From the NCBI GenBank assembly GCA_026002835.1, contig BPGC01000003.1:124001-188000 (forward strand): a DNA stretch of 64,000 nt. Direction: 5' to 3'. The notes below the pieces were generated by a model. The model did not search any database. It had not been told where the DNA came from and was given only the letters and a program-made list of their open reading frames with translations. The position numbers and the translations under genes were made by a program. Source of the DNA: Candidatus Nitrosocaldaceae archaeon. GTDB lineage: Archaea; Thermoproteota; Nitrososphaeria; Nitrososphaerales; Nitrosocaldaceae. This document shows, piece after piece, positions 36,250 to 45,160 of this stretch (position 1 is its first letter; each line of letters opens with the position of its first letter).

Positions 36250-37981
36250 CCTCAGTATTAACTGTATTTATCAATCTTAAGCATGCATCTATCAATTTGT
36301 CATCATTAGGTTCTTTGCCATCAAGGCTTCCTGGGAATAACGTGTATAATCTTATGTTAGAGTTTAATACCTCCTTCAACTCTTGGTTTACTGTAGCAGT
36401 AAAAGGTCTTAACGCTCCTCTAAATATCTCTGCTCTAGCTCTTACCAATCCTGGAATCTTCTTACCTTTTGGAGCATCTGGTCCTATTATTATTAGCGTT
36501 CCATTACTCCCTTTGTATAATGATGGTTCTTCAAGAGCTCCAGGAACCATAGTATTGATAGCCTCTTTACATATCAGTGCTGGTGTATTTATATATCTAT
36601 CAACTAACTTATCCCATTCTTCTCTATTAAGGCTAGTAAGTTCTCTATCATAATCATAATTACCAGTTATATGTATTACAGCATCTGGCTTGCCAAAATT
36701 GTTACTAGCAACAGTAAATATCTTCTTTATACTATCTTCATCAAGATCTATTATATGCGAATGTATTCCTTCAAACTCTTCTAATACTTTAGAATTGTTA
36801 TCTTTTGAGAATAATACTATACATTTAGCATCTTTGCTCTGTAATGTATTAGCAAGCTTCTTTGCTAATTTTAGATGTCTAGATTCATTAGTTGCTATAG
36901 TTATTATTACTAACTTATTAGCAATATCTTTAGGACTGTTAGGTATAGAACAACTTATCAAGGGTTTTACTGGATAGAATACTCTGTCTGCAGGTATTAC
37001 TCTTCCATTTATTAATCTGCTAATATTATCATCTGCTAGATTCAATACAATTTCAGCAGTCTCTTCTTGAGTAAGGAATTGTCCATCTACGATCATCTTA
37101 CTAGTATTATTCTGTATCTTCTCAGCTATCTCTCTCATCTTGTTCAAACATGCTCTTACTATACTCTTTATCTCATCTAAATCACCTTCACCTCTTTCTT
37201 TTATTATTGCATTAGCAACTTTTGTAATAGCTTCATCTACTACCTTTTCATCATCGCCTAAGAATGGTAATGCATCTTTTGTGACTTTCTCAATCTCTTT
37301 AGAAGTTAAGCCTTCAAACCCTCCTATTCTTAGGAACTCTGCAGCTGCCTTTGGATATACAGTCTTGTATATTCTATCAGAGTGTACTGGTCCAGGATTT
37401 GTTGCTATAGATCTTATCCCTCTGCTTGTTAACTCCCATGCCAATGCTTCAGCAAGTCTATTCTTTGCTCCTTGTGCAGCTGTATATGGTGTTCTAAACC
37501 TATACGGTCTTTGTTCATACGGTCTCTCTTCAGTGAAATATGTTGCTATTGTTATTATCTTTGCACCTTCTTTCATGCATCGTAGAGCATGAACACTTGT
37601 CCTAAAAGTTCCAGTTAGATGGATAGCAACACATTGCTTGAATTCATCAAATGGCTGTGCTGGAAAAGTCTTTACTGGTCCAGACACACCAGCATTATTA
37701 ACTACGATATCTACTTGCTCAAATTCATTGCTTATTGTATCGAACATACTCTTTATCCCATCTTCATCACTCACATCTACTCCAGGAAATGCTCTAACCT
37801 TTCCTTTGCTTCCTACTCGCTTCATGATCTCTTCTAACATAATTTTAGTTTCTTCTAACGGTTCTTTTCTTCTACCCATTATTATTATATTAGCGCCCTC
37901 TTCAGCAAACTTTTTTGCTATAGCTTGACCTATTCCAGTTCCGCTTCCAGTTATTACTACAGTCTTGCCATCAAACTTCAT
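36224..37981 (-). CDS. Tandem double-SDR protein, resembling the N-terminal half of malonyl-CoA reductase
   Basis: Two short-chain dehydrogenase domains are fused in 585 residues. The first (about 1-330) has the NADP motif TGSGTGIG (11-18), GRRK, NNAG (95-98), active-site Tyr in PYTAAQGAKN (Y166) and GPVHSDRI (197-204). The Lys normally four residues after Tyr is Gln here, with K173 further on. The second (about 355-585) is degenerate in the cofactor motif but keeps the fold (KLVIITIATNESRHLKLAKKL, GTLIIIGPD). The order and the G-P-x-x-S-D-R-I motif recall the malonate-semialdehyde-reducing half of Chloroflexus Mcr. Its role is unproven. Confidence 0.8.
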   Translation of the reverse strand: MKFDGKTVVITGSGTGIGQAIAKKFAEEGANIIIMGRRKEPLEETKIMLEEIMKRVGSKGKVRAFPGVDVSDEDGIKSMFDTISNEFEQVDIVVNNAGVSGPVKTFPAQPFDEFKQCVAIHLTGTFRTSVHALRCMKEGAKIITIATYFTEERPYEQRPYRFRTPYTAAQGAKNRLAEALAWELTSRGIRSIATNPGPVHSDRIYKTVYPKAAAEFLRIGGFEGLTSKEIEKVTKDALPFLGDDEKVVDEAITKVANAIIKERGEGDLDEIKSIVRACLNKMREIAEKIQNNTSKMIVDGQFLTQEETAEIVLNLADDNISRLINGRVIPADRVFYPVKPLISCSIPNSPKDIANKLVIITIATNESRHLKLAKKLANTLQSKDAKCIVLFSKDNNSKVLEEFEGIHSHIIDLDEDSIKKIFTVASNNFGKPDAVIHITGNYDYDRELTSLNREEWDKLVDRYINTPALICKEAINTMVPGALEEPSLYKGSNGTLIIIGPDAPKGKKIPGLVRARAEIFRGALRPFTATVNQELKEVLNSNIRLYTLFPGSLDGKEPNDDKLIDACLRLINTVNTEVIYYPDEA

Positions 37982-38084
37982 TAGTTAATGGCATTATGCT
38001 AGTATTAATAAATGTTAATACATAACATGTATGATAATTCAATTATGTTAGTAAAAATATAAAAAGATATTATTGGTAAGGATA

Positions 38085-38441
38085 TTATAATATCTTTGGA
38101 TTTTTATTCTCTGAGTGCATTAGAGTTATCAGCTTTTCTAGTATGTTCATTAACTCGACTCCTTTGTCTGTTATAGATACACAGCCGTTCTTTATATTAA
38201 CAAATCCATGTTTTGATAACTCATCTACTCTCTTCATTGCTTGATAATAGTCCAATTCTACTATTCTAGCTATCTGGTATAATTTCATGTTAGGAGCTGC
38301 ATTAACGGTATATAATATGCAATAGTTCTGCACATATGATGGTCTCCTCTTCATATTTTTTATTATGTCTATTATATCCTTACCCTCTCTTCTAATATCT
38401 TCTACAAAGATATTATTTTGGTATATTATATTATTCATCAA
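38085..38441 (-). CDS. Winged-helix transcriptional regulator, 118 aa
   Basis: The region LYQIARIVELDYYQAMKRVDELSKHGFVNIKNGCVSITDKGVELM is a standard winged helix with a wing and C-terminal helix. It resembles small archaeal regulators of the PadR/MarR-like or DUF4364-like kind. There is no ligand-binding domain. It is flanked on the upstream side by about 230 bases of very AT-rich DNA and then by another regulator gene in the same direction. Confidence 0.75.
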   Translation of the reverse strand: MMNNIIYQNNIFVEDIRREGKDIIDIIKNMKRRPSYVQNYCILYTVNAAPNMKLYQIARIVELDYYQAMKRVDELSKHGFVNIKNGCVSITDKGVELMNILEKLITLMHSENKNPKIL

Positions 38442-38670
38442 GATATATTATATACTCTACATTATATTAATGTTCCGTTTATATTATAAATTGATATATA
38501 ATATATTTAATCTGAAATTACAATATATATTATAATATGATATTCTAATATATTATTATTAAATAATAAAAATATCCAATAACTATAATCTATAATACAA
38601 TAGCTAATTTATTATTAATATGTATATTATATAATACAGTATATACTATCACTTATTATAGACAAGCTTA

Positions 38671-39024
38671 TCATATATGACTTAATGATAATAATTCTAC
38701 CTTTATATTATTTAGTTCTGTATCTATAATTAAACCTCCTGAGGTTAGTGATAAATTGATACTTTTTACTTTACTAACATATACATAAGATCTCCTACCC
38801 TTCTCATTTATTATAGAACCTGCAGCTTTTACTAAGCCTAAAGATTCTAACTCATGTACTCTTCTATATGCTGTACTTTTAGGTATCATGAATTGCTTGC
38901 TAATATCGGTTATAGATCTAGGTTTCTTTATGAGGTATGTTAGGATATCTATTGCTTGTTTATCTGCTAGTATCTTTAGTAGGTTATCTTTATCTATCTC
39001 ATACCTTTGTTTATATATGCTCAT
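38671..39024 (-). CDS. ArsR-like winged-helix regulator, 117 aa
   Basis: The N-terminal 75 residues are a winged helix of the ArsR kind (LLKILADKQAIDILTYLIKKPRSITDISKQFMIPKSTAYRRVHELESLGLVKAAG, a helix-turn-helix with IPKSTAYRRVHEL as recognition helix). The last 40 residues are beta-rich (YVYVSKVKSINLSL...IIDTELNNIKVELL). There are no metal-binding Cys pairs. The palindromic site at 39063-39087 lies just upstream of its start, which suggests autoregulation and possibly control of the divergent nadX. Confidence 0.75.
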   Translation of the reverse strand: MSIYKQRYEIDKDNLLKILADKQAIDILTYLIKKPRSITDISKQFMIPKSTAYRRVHELESLGLVKAAGSIINEKGRRSYVYVSKVKSINLSLTSGGLIIDTELNNIKVELLSLSHI

Positions 39025-39062
39025 GCTATTATAATTGTATATTTGGTATTTAAATAGAATAG

Positions 39063-39087
39063 ATTACACTGTAATACACTGTAATAC
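39063..39087. promoter_or_regulatory. Palindromic/tandem operator-like site between regulator and nadX
   Basis: ATTACACTGTAAT (39063-39075) is a 13-base palindrome (6-bp arms, one central base). A second, overlapping direct copy, TACACTGTAATAC (39075-39087), repeats the ACTGTAATAC unit with a 10-base step. The site is about 40 bases upstream of the ArsR-like gene and 118 bases upstream of nadX on the other strand, as expected for the operator of a dimeric winged-helix protein. Confidence 0.55.
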
Positions 39088-39204
39088 AACTAGAAATTAA
39101 TATTGTAATAACAATTAATAATAAAATAATAGATAATAAGTGTTACTTTAATTACCATAATCTGAGATAAAACAATATAAACAGACAGAGCATTTTCTTC
39201 GATT

Positions 39205-40017
39205 ATGAAGAAAGTAGCATTGATAGGTTGTGGAGCTATAGGTTCTGAGATAGCAAGAGCTATAGATAACAAGAAAGTAGATGCTAGATTGATAGCTATC
39301 TTTGATGTATATGAAGAGCGAGCAGATGCTCTAATTGGTATGCTAAAATCTAAGCCGAAGAGAATGGAAAGCTTCGACGCTCTATTAGATGAAGATTTAG
39401 ATATAGTAGTAGAAGCCGCTTCGCAAGAAGCGTTAAAAGTTTATGCATCTAAAATTTTAAGAAAGTTCGATCTTATGGCAATGAGTATAGGTGCTTTACT
39501 TGATCAAGAATTTCTTGATAAGATAAATGAAATTATAAAAGAGAATAATAGAAAGTTATATCTTCCTACAGGAGCAATAGCGGGTATAGATGCTATAAAG
39601 AGTGTTAAAGAGTTGATAAATTATGTAGAGATCATAACAACTAAACCGCCAAAAGGATTGATAGATGCGCCTTACATAAAGATGAAGAATATAGATCTAG
39701 CAATAGATAAGGCTAAAGTAATCTATGAAGGTTTTGCTGATGAAGCTGTTAAATATTTTCCGGCAAATGTTAATGTAGCAGCAACGTTAAGTTTAGCTGG
39801 GATAGGAGCAAAGAATACTAGAGTAAAGATAATCGCAGATCCTAATATAAAGACTAATAAGCACCAGATTATAGTAAAAGGTAAGTTTGGAGAGTTTAAT
39901 TTTGTTGTTAATAATGTTCCTAGTCCAAATAATCCTAAAACTAGTTATTTAGCAATATTATCTGCAATAGAATGCTTAAGAGGCATATGTGATGATAGGA
40001 TAAGAATAGGAACATAA
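39205..40017 (+). CDS. nadX: L-aspartate dehydrogenase
   Basis: This enzyme oxidises aspartate to iminoaspartate with NAD(P)+, feeding quinolinate synthase; it replaces the oxygen-using aspartate oxidase NadB. It is 270 residues with an N-terminal Rossmann motif KKVALIGCGAIGSEIARAI, EAASQEALKVYA, the conserved YLPTGAIAGIDAIKS, and ANVNVAATLSLAGIGAKNTRVKIIADP near the active site. It is followed by yjbQ and nadA on the same strand, and nadC reads towards them, forming a NAD cluster. Confidence 0.92.
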   Translation: MKKVALIGCGAIGSEIARAIDNKKVDARLIAIFDVYEERADALIGMLKSKPKRMESFDALLDEDLDIVVEAASQEALKVYASKILRKFDLMAMSIGALLDQEFLDKINEIIKENNRKLYLPTGAIAGIDAIKSVKELINYVEIITTKPPKGLIDAPYIKMKNIDLAIDKAKVIYEGFADEAVKYFPANVNVAATLSLAGIGAKNTRVKIIADPNIKTNKHQIIVKGKFGEFNFVVNNVPSPNNPKTSYLAILSAIECLRGICDDRIRIGT

Positions 40018-40040
40018 ATGCATCTTTTTAATTATTCTGT

Positions 40041-40460
40041 ATGAAGAGTCTAACTGAATATCTAACATTCAATACAGATACTAGAGTAGCATTTATCAAC
40101 ATAACAGATAAAGTACAAGATATAGTAGATAAGAGCGGTGTTAAAGAAGGGATATGCTTAGTTAATGCGATGCATATAACTGCTAGCGTATTTATAAACG
40201 ATGATGAACATGGTTTGCACAAAGACTTTGCTAGATGGTTAGAAAAGTTAGCACCACATGAACCTATTGAACAGTATGAACATAATAAGACTGGGGAAGA
40301 TAATGCAGATGCTCATCTGAAGAGGCAGATAATGGGTAGAGAGGTTGTAGTTGCTATAACCAATGGCAAATTAGACTTTGGTCCATGGGAGCAGATCTTT
40401 TATGGAGAGTTTGATGGACAAAGACCAAAGAGAGTATTAGTGAAGGTTATAGGCGAATAA
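40041..40460 (+). CDS. yjbQ: YjbQ/UPF0047 family protein
   Basis: The protein is 139 residues of the YjbQ family, a small trimeric beta-barrel. The signature includes [34 protein letters not shown] near the N-terminus and [37 protein letters not shown] with conserved His and Trp. Bacterial members show weak thiamin-phosphate synthase activity, but the true role is not settled. It lies 23 bases after nadX and probably belongs to the same transcription unit. Confidence 0.9.
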   Translation: MKSLTEYLTFNTDTRVAFINITDKVQDIVDKSGVKEGICLVNAMHITASVFINDDEHGLHKDFARWLEKLAPHEPIEQYEHNKTGEDNADAHLKRQIMGREVVVAITNGKLDFGPWEQIFYGEFDGQRPKRVLVKVIGE

Positions 40461-40574
40461 CATTAATCCATTTTTATTAATTCGCATAAATAGTATGATC
40501 TATAATTGTTGGCAATTTTTGCATGTATTTATAATATAAAAGGCAATCAACTCCTATTTTATATCCATTTAAAT

Positions 40575-41543
40575 ATGCAGAAGATGAGTTTAATTTGCAT
40601 GAATGAATTACAAGAAGAGATATTAAGATTAAAGAAGGAGAGAGATGCTGTAATCCTTGCTCATAACTATCAGTTACCAGAGATCCAGGATATTGCTGAC
40701 TTTGTAGGAGATTCATTAGGCTTATCACAACAAGCTGCAAAGACAGATGCTAAAGTCATCGTATTCTGTGGAGTTCACTTTATGGCCGAAACAGCTTCCA
40801 TAATATGTCCAGATAAGAAGGTATTATTGCCAGATCTAGAGGCTGGATGTTCATTAGCAGATACTATAACTGCTGAAGAGGTTAGGGAATGGAAGAGAGA
40901 ACATCCAGATGCAGTAGTAGTTGGATATGTTAATACAAGCGCTGAAGTAAAGGCTGAGTGTGATTATTGTTGCACATCAAGCAATGCAGTTAAAGTAGTC
41001 CAAAGTATACCAAAGGATAGAGAGATACTATTCTTGCCAGATATGTTCTTAGGCTCTTATGTTGCTGAGGTTACAAAGAGGAAGTTGTTGTTATGGCCTG
41101 GAGAGTGTCATGTACATGCTGGTATAAGACCATCATTAGTTAAAGAGATGATCAAGCATAACCCAGGTTCAGAATTCCTAATTCATCCTGAATGTGGTTG
41201 TACCACATCTATGATGTATTACTTTGGTAATGGTAATAAAGATAAACTAGGATGCAAAGTAGGCTTCTTCTCTACAGAAGGTATGATGAGATATGTAAGG
41301 CAGAGTAATTCTAAAAAGTTCATAGTTGCTACAGAAGTTGGTATATTACATAGAATGAAGAAGGATAATCCAGATAAGGAGTTTATACCATTAAATGATG
41401 ATGCCATATGCAAGTATATGAAGATGATAACATTAGATAAAGTTTATAGATCATTAAGAGATATGGTATATGAAGTTAGAGTTGATAAGCATATAGCAGA
41501 TAGAGCAAGATTAGCTATAGAGAGGATGCTTTCTATAAATTGA
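40575..41543 (+). CDS. nadA: Quinolinate synthase A
   Basis: NadA condenses iminoaspartate with dihydroxyacetone phosphate to quinolinate. It is an iron-sulfur enzyme with visible cluster cysteines in FCGVHFMAETA, ECDYCCTSSNA and HPECGCTT, plus ILAHNYQLPEIQDIADFVGDSLGLS and CHVHAGI. The open frame begins at a TTG at 40506, but I prefer the ATG at 40575 (MQKMSLICMNELQ), which sits after a TATA-like TTTTATATCC. An ATG at 40599 is also possible. Its end overlaps convergent nadC by 11 bases. Confidence 0.95.
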   Translation: MQKMSLICMNELQEEILRLKKERDAVILAHNYQLPEIQDIADFVGDSLGLSQQAAKTDAKVIVFCGVHFMAETASIICPDKKVLLPDLEAGCSLADTITAEEVREWKREHPDAVVVGYVNTSAEVKAECDYCCTSSNAVKVVQSIPKDREILFLPDMFLGSYVAEVTKRKLLLWPGECHVHAGIRPSLVKEMIKHNPGSEFLIHPECGCTTSMMYYFGNGNKDKLGCKVGFFSTEGMMRYVRQSNSKKFIVATEVGILHRMKKDNPDKEFIPLNDDAICKYMKMITLDKVYRSLRDMVYEVRVDKHIADRARLAIERMLSIN

Positions 41544-42366
41544 TCTCAAGGCTTAGATCTATTGCTTTTACGGAATGAGTTATGCTCCCTATTGATATTA
41601 TATCTACATCAGATCTAGCATACTCTTTGATATTATCTAGATTTATGCCTCCAGATACTTCTATCAGAACTTTATCTCTCAAACCCTCATCTTTTAATAT
41701 AGAGATTATATTATTAACCTCACCAGCATTAAGGTTATCTAGCATGATAATATCAGCACCAGCATTAATAGCATCTCTAGCATCTTCTAATGACTCTACT
41801 TCTACCTCTATCTTATATTTATTATCATAATACTTTCTAGCAAGTCTTACAGCTTCTTTAACCGATCCTAATATTGCTAGATGATTATCTTTGATCAATA
41901 TCATCTCATCCAATCTGTATCTATGAGGATAACCTCCAGCGACCTCTATAGCCTTTTTATCAAAATGTCTCAAACCTGGAGCAGTTTTCCTAGTTCCAGA
42001 GATCATAACTTTATTATTTATGCTTCTAACAGTATCTATATACCTTCTTGTTAGAGTTGCTATCCCACTCATCCTCATCATGATATTTAATGCAGTTCTC
42101 TCTGCAGATAATATCTTTTTAGCATTACCATTTATATCAATAACACTTGTGCCTTTTTTAACATAAGTGCCATCATTAACTAATGCATTTGCTGAACATC
42201 CTACTAGATTGAACAATCTTATACACTCTTCAATACCCGCAATAATAGCATCTTCTTTACATATTATATTAGCATCTACTATTTTATCTGGCAATATATT
42301 ACTAGTTATATCACCCTTACCTATATCCTCATCTAAAAAGTTTAGGAGTAATCTATCTATATTCAT
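41533..42366 (-). CDS. nadC: Nicotinate-nucleotide pyrophosphorylase (quinolinate phosphoribosyltransferase)
   Basis: NadC converts quinolinate plus PRPP to nicotinate mononucleotide. It is 277 residues from the ATG at 42366 (MNIDRLLLNFLDEDIGKGDITS). Conserved features include the active-site ISGTRKTAPGLRHFDKKAIEVAGGYPHRYRLDEMILIKDNH and the phosphate-binding VEVESLEDA, IMLDNL and EVSGGINLDNI. A longer open frame to 42498 only covers the spt4 gene. The start overlaps the stop of spt4 (ATGA), so it is the third gene of an rpo7-spt4-nadC unit. Confidence 0.95.
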   Translation of the reverse strand: MNIDRLLLNFLDEDIGKGDITSNILPDKIVDANIICKEDAIIAGIEECIRLFNLVGCSANALVNDGTYVKKGTSVIDINGNAKKILSAERTALNIMMRMSGIATLTRRYIDTVRSINNKVMISGTRKTAPGLRHFDKKAIEVAGGYPHRYRLDEMILIKDNHLAILGSVKEAVRLARKYYDNKYKIEVEVESLEDARDAINAGADIIMLDNLNAGEVNNIISILKDEGLRDKVLIEVSGGINLDNIKEYARSDVDIISIGSITHSVKAIDLSLEINL

Positions 42367-42551
42367 GTTACCTTTAATGCGTATTTTCCTTTCTGCTTTA
42401 TATCTAATATCTTTGCGATCTGAGAATTGTCTGGATCTACGATCAGTATTATTCCAGACCAATCTGCTGTTAGATCTGCTGATTTGCAGACTGGACATAC
42501 TTTACCAGTAGTTATAGCTCTACATCTCCTACATGCAAGTTCTCTAACCAT
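42363..42551 (-). CDS. spt4: Transcription elongation factor Spt4 (RpoE'')
   Basis: This 62-residue zinc ribbon has CRRC and CPVC (ACRRCRAITTGKVCPVCKSADLTADWSGIILIVDPDNSQIAKIL). It pairs with Spt5/NusG to clamp RNA polymerase on DNA. The length and the SADLTADWSG...DPxxSxIAKxL pattern are diagnostic. It begins immediately after the rpo7 stop and ends in an ATGA overlap with nadC. Confidence 0.95.
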   Translation of the reverse strand: MVRELACRRCRAITTGKVCPVCKSADLTADWSGIILIVDPDNSQIAKILDIKQKGKYALKVT

Positions 42552-43121
42552 TTACTCACCTTCGACTTCCGGAGCCTTTCCTTCCAACTCTTCTTTTATC
42601 CATTCTTCTGCACCTAGGAATGGTTGTCTGCAAGTTATACCTATCTTGCCCATAGCAGCACCTTTTCCGAGGCTTACTGCTGTTATCCTAGCTCTAATCT
42701 TACTTCCTATCCTTAATGTTCTTCCTGATTGAGTTGCAACTATCATGCCATGTTTTACATCGCTCTTAAGATAATCGTCCATTATCTGTGATAAATGCAA
42801 TAAAGCATCTGTTGGACCAATTCTAACAAATGCTCCAAACTCTGTAATCTCTACTATCTTACCTTCAACTATCTCTTGTAATTTAGGATAGAAGGTTAAC
42901 AGTTTAAAGTTTACTCTATGATAAGTTGCACCATCACCAGCAATTATTTTGCCAACTTTATCAACATTAGCATCAACTACCATTATAACATAACCTAGCT
43001 CTGGACTGATCATACTCTCATACTTTTCTTTAAGAGTTGTCAAGGCAGCATCTTTTAGACTAGTACCTAAACGACTTGGTGGTATTCTTATAACATCCGA
43101 TGTATCAACAAGAGCAAACAT
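42552..43121 (-). CDS. rpoE1: RNA polymerase subunit Rpo7 (RpoE1)
   Basis: This 189-residue stalk subunit of archaeal RNA polymerase has an N-terminal RNP-like tip domain (DVIRIPPSRLGTSLKDAALTTLKEKYESM, GYVIMVVDANVDKVGKI). A C-terminal S1 RNA-binding domain follows from about residue 82 (GKIVEITEFGAFVRIGPTDALLHLSQIMDD). It is co-transcribed with spt4 directly downstream, the usual archaeal pairing. Confidence 0.95.
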   Translation of the reverse strand: MFALVDTSDVIRIPPSRLGTSLKDAALTTLKEKYESMISPELGYVIMVVDANVDKVGKIIAGDGATYHRVNFKLLTFYPKLQEIVEGKIVEITEFGAFVRIGPTDALLHLSQIMDDYLKSDVKHGMIVATQSGRTLRIGSKIRARITAVSLGKGAAMGKIGITCRQPFLGAEEWIKEELEGKAPEVEGE

Positions 43122-43261
43122 ATCCTATCATTTGCAAATCTTTCTTTAACTTATGAATCTTTTGATTTCATTTTTACATAAGCAATAATGCTATAATAGA
43201 TAACATTACATCTTACTATGATCATATATTACATAATTTAAAATAATAAGTTTAGGATTTA

Positions 43262-43921
43262 TTATAAATTACTTGCTAGTTCATAAACTTTCTCATACCA
43301 GTCATCAGCTTTAACTATTCCACTAGCAACTAATACTCCTTTTGAACCCAACTTTATAGCAGATTCTACATCAGAACCATCAACTATTCCAGCACCGCAG
43401 ATAACTTTTACATCATTAGCAACTCTTATAGAATCTGTTATAACTTCTGGTTTTGCTTTAGATACAGCTATACCACTACCTATCAATTCTGGAGGTTCGA
43501 TAGCAATATAGTCTGGTTCTAACACTGCTAACTCTTTAACCTCATCTGGTGTTTGCGCACATACTACACTAATCATACCTAGACTCTTCAATCTATTGAT
43601 CAAACTCTCAATCTCATTATTTGATATTCTATGCTCGCTATGGTTTATTAACGAGCCTTTAATATTGCATCCTTTAATTATCTCTGGAACTATAAACCCA
43701 GTAGTACTTCCAACCATAGCGTTATCTAAATGCTGAGCAAATACTTTTATCTTAACATTATTTGCTATGTATGCTAATGAGCATTGTGGAGGAGCAATAA
43801 TTATCTCCTTATCCAATTCTTCAGCTACTTTCTCTGCTATCTTTGCTAACTCTAGACCTTTCTCGCCAGCAATCTCTTCATAATTCTTATAATTAATAAT
43901 TAAAAGATTGGATTGGTTCAT
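43262..43921 (-). CDS. tpiA: Triose-phosphate isomerase (archaeal short form)
   Basis: This 219-residue enzyme interconverts DHAP and glyceraldehyde 3-phosphate. Visible are the N-terminal LLIINYKNY, the catalytic His in GSLINHSEHRIS, the catalytic Glu in YIAIEPPELIGSG, and the phosphate loop VICGAGIVDGSDVESAIKLGSKGVLVASGIV. Archaeal TIMs are about 220-230 residues, shorter than bacterial ones. It is 6 bases downstream of the FBP aldolase/phosphatase gene, a gluconeogenic pair. Confidence 0.94.
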   Translation of the reverse strand: MNQSNLLIINYKNYEEIAGEKGLELAKIAEKVAEELDKEIIIAPPQCSLAYIANNVKIKVFAQHLDNAMVGSTTGFIVPEIIKGCNIKGSLINHSEHRISNNEIESLINRLKSLGMISVVCAQTPDEVKELAVLEPDYIAIEPPELIGSGIAVSKAKPEVITDSIRVANDVKVICGAGIVDGSDVESAIKLGSKGVLVASGIVKADDWYEKVYELASNL

Positions 43922-43927
43922 CTTGAC

Positions 43928-45007
43928 CTACTTGAACTTTTCCTCTAACTTCTTCATCCTAGCTTCATATCCTTTATTATACTCTAACTCTTCTGGTACT
44001 AATGTAGCTGGATGAATGAATCCTTGTGCTCTCATATCTAACGCTCTTCTAGCAGCCTCCATCCTTATATAATCCCAGTCTGGTGTAGCAAAACCATCAA
44101 TTGGACCAGTAAACTTGCCATTATGCATACTAAAGACTAACGCCATTACAATTGGTAATGAATAGTTTACTGATGCTGGTGTGTTGATCTTTACTGGCAT
44201 TAATGGAAGGTGATGACTACCTCTAGTATCACCAGCAACGAAATGTGGATTATTAAATGCACTACAAACCTCCTCTGTTGCTGGAAATGCTTTCTGACAT
44301 CTTACTATTGCTATGGGATCATCTTTGCCTACATACGTTCCAGCAATATTATGTAATCTATCCGTGCTTGCTGATACTATAGGTTCTCCATCTTTTGTGT
44401 TTACCGATGATACAACATATCTTCCTGGATACATAAGAGCTGCTTCTAGTTCTGCTTTATCTTCCCACATGTTTAATGCTGCAATCTTACCAGTCATAAC
44501 ATCCATCACATTTATTACAACTCCTTCTGCAAGATTTGGATTTATTATCAAACCAGTATTACTCCTAGCATCTACAAATATTCTATAGAATGGTAGATTA
44601 AATGCTCCAGGTTCTGTTTTATCAGCAGCAAAAACTACGAATGCTTCATTAGGTCTTTCTTCAAACTCTAGTTCAGCAACTCCAGGTCCCATACCTTTAA
44701 CATTGCCAGAGAATGAATCCTTTAATAGATCTTGACCAGCTCCATAAAGCCCTTGTTCTTTAGCAACTTCAGTACCTTCTTTAAATGCATCCCACGCAAG
44801 TTTATGAATATCTGGATTGTTAACTCCTTTAGTATGACTCATAATTATATGGATATCATCTCCTGCATAACCTATGTAATAATCTAATAACATATCTTTT
44901 GCATTACTGACAACTTCTCTAACTTTTGCTACTAATTCATCACTAGGTCTTGTATGCCCTCCTATACCTCCAATGTCTGCTTTTATTGCAGATAATGTTA
45001 CTTTCAT
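43928..45007 (-). CDS. fbp: Bifunctional fructose-1,6-bisphosphate aldolase/phosphatase
   Basis: This 359-residue archaeal type V enzyme makes fructose 6-phosphate from triose phosphates in one irreversible gluconeogenic step. The family signature is seen at the start (VTLSAIKADIGGIGGHTRPSDELV), in GYAGDDIHIIMSHTKGVNN, GAGQDLLKDSFSGNVKGMGPG, and near the C-terminus GKFTGPIDGFATPDWDYIRMEAARRALDMRAQGF. It is the first gene of the fbp-tpiA pair. Its presence argues for autotrophic or gluconeogenic sugar synthesis. Confidence 0.96.
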   Translation of the reverse strand: MKVTLSAIKADIGGIGGHTRPSDELVAKVREVVSNAKDMLLDYYIGYAGDDIHIIMSHTKGVNNPDIHKLAWDAFKEGTEVAKEQGLYGAGQDLLKDSFSGNVKGMGPGVAELEFEERPNEAFVVFAADKTEPGAFNLPFYRIFVDARSNTGLIINPNLAEGVVINVMDVMTGKIAALNMWEDKAELEAALMYPGRYVVSSVNTKDGEPIVSASTDRLHNIAGTYVGKDDPIAIVRCQKAFPATEEVCSAFNNPHFVAGDTRGSHHLPLMPVKINTPASVNYSLPIVMALVFSMHNGKFTGPIDGFATPDWDYIRMEAARRALDMRAQGFIHPATLVPEELEYNKGYEARMKKLEEKFK

Positions 45008-45160
45008 AACTTGGAATATGATTGAGATAGTTAAATGTCTTTCTACATCAATAAAATTGAATATTAATTATCAAATTCTCGGCTTCTTATTATTAGCAAT
45101 ATAACATCAAGAATTGTAATAAAGAAAGAATCAAATCTAATTACTGATTAACAAAATTGT

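Noticed and set aside
38442..38670. A repeat array or replication origin in the very AT-rich gap between two regulators
   Set aside because: It consists of irregular ATTATA-type low-complexity sequence with no consistent unit or spacing. It looks like promoter-rich AT DNA.
41533..42498. A 321-residue NadC with a long N-terminal extension
   Set aside because: The extension is basic, unlike NadC, and lies over the spt4 gene in another frame. The ATG at 42366 gives a normal NadC start and an ATGA overlap.
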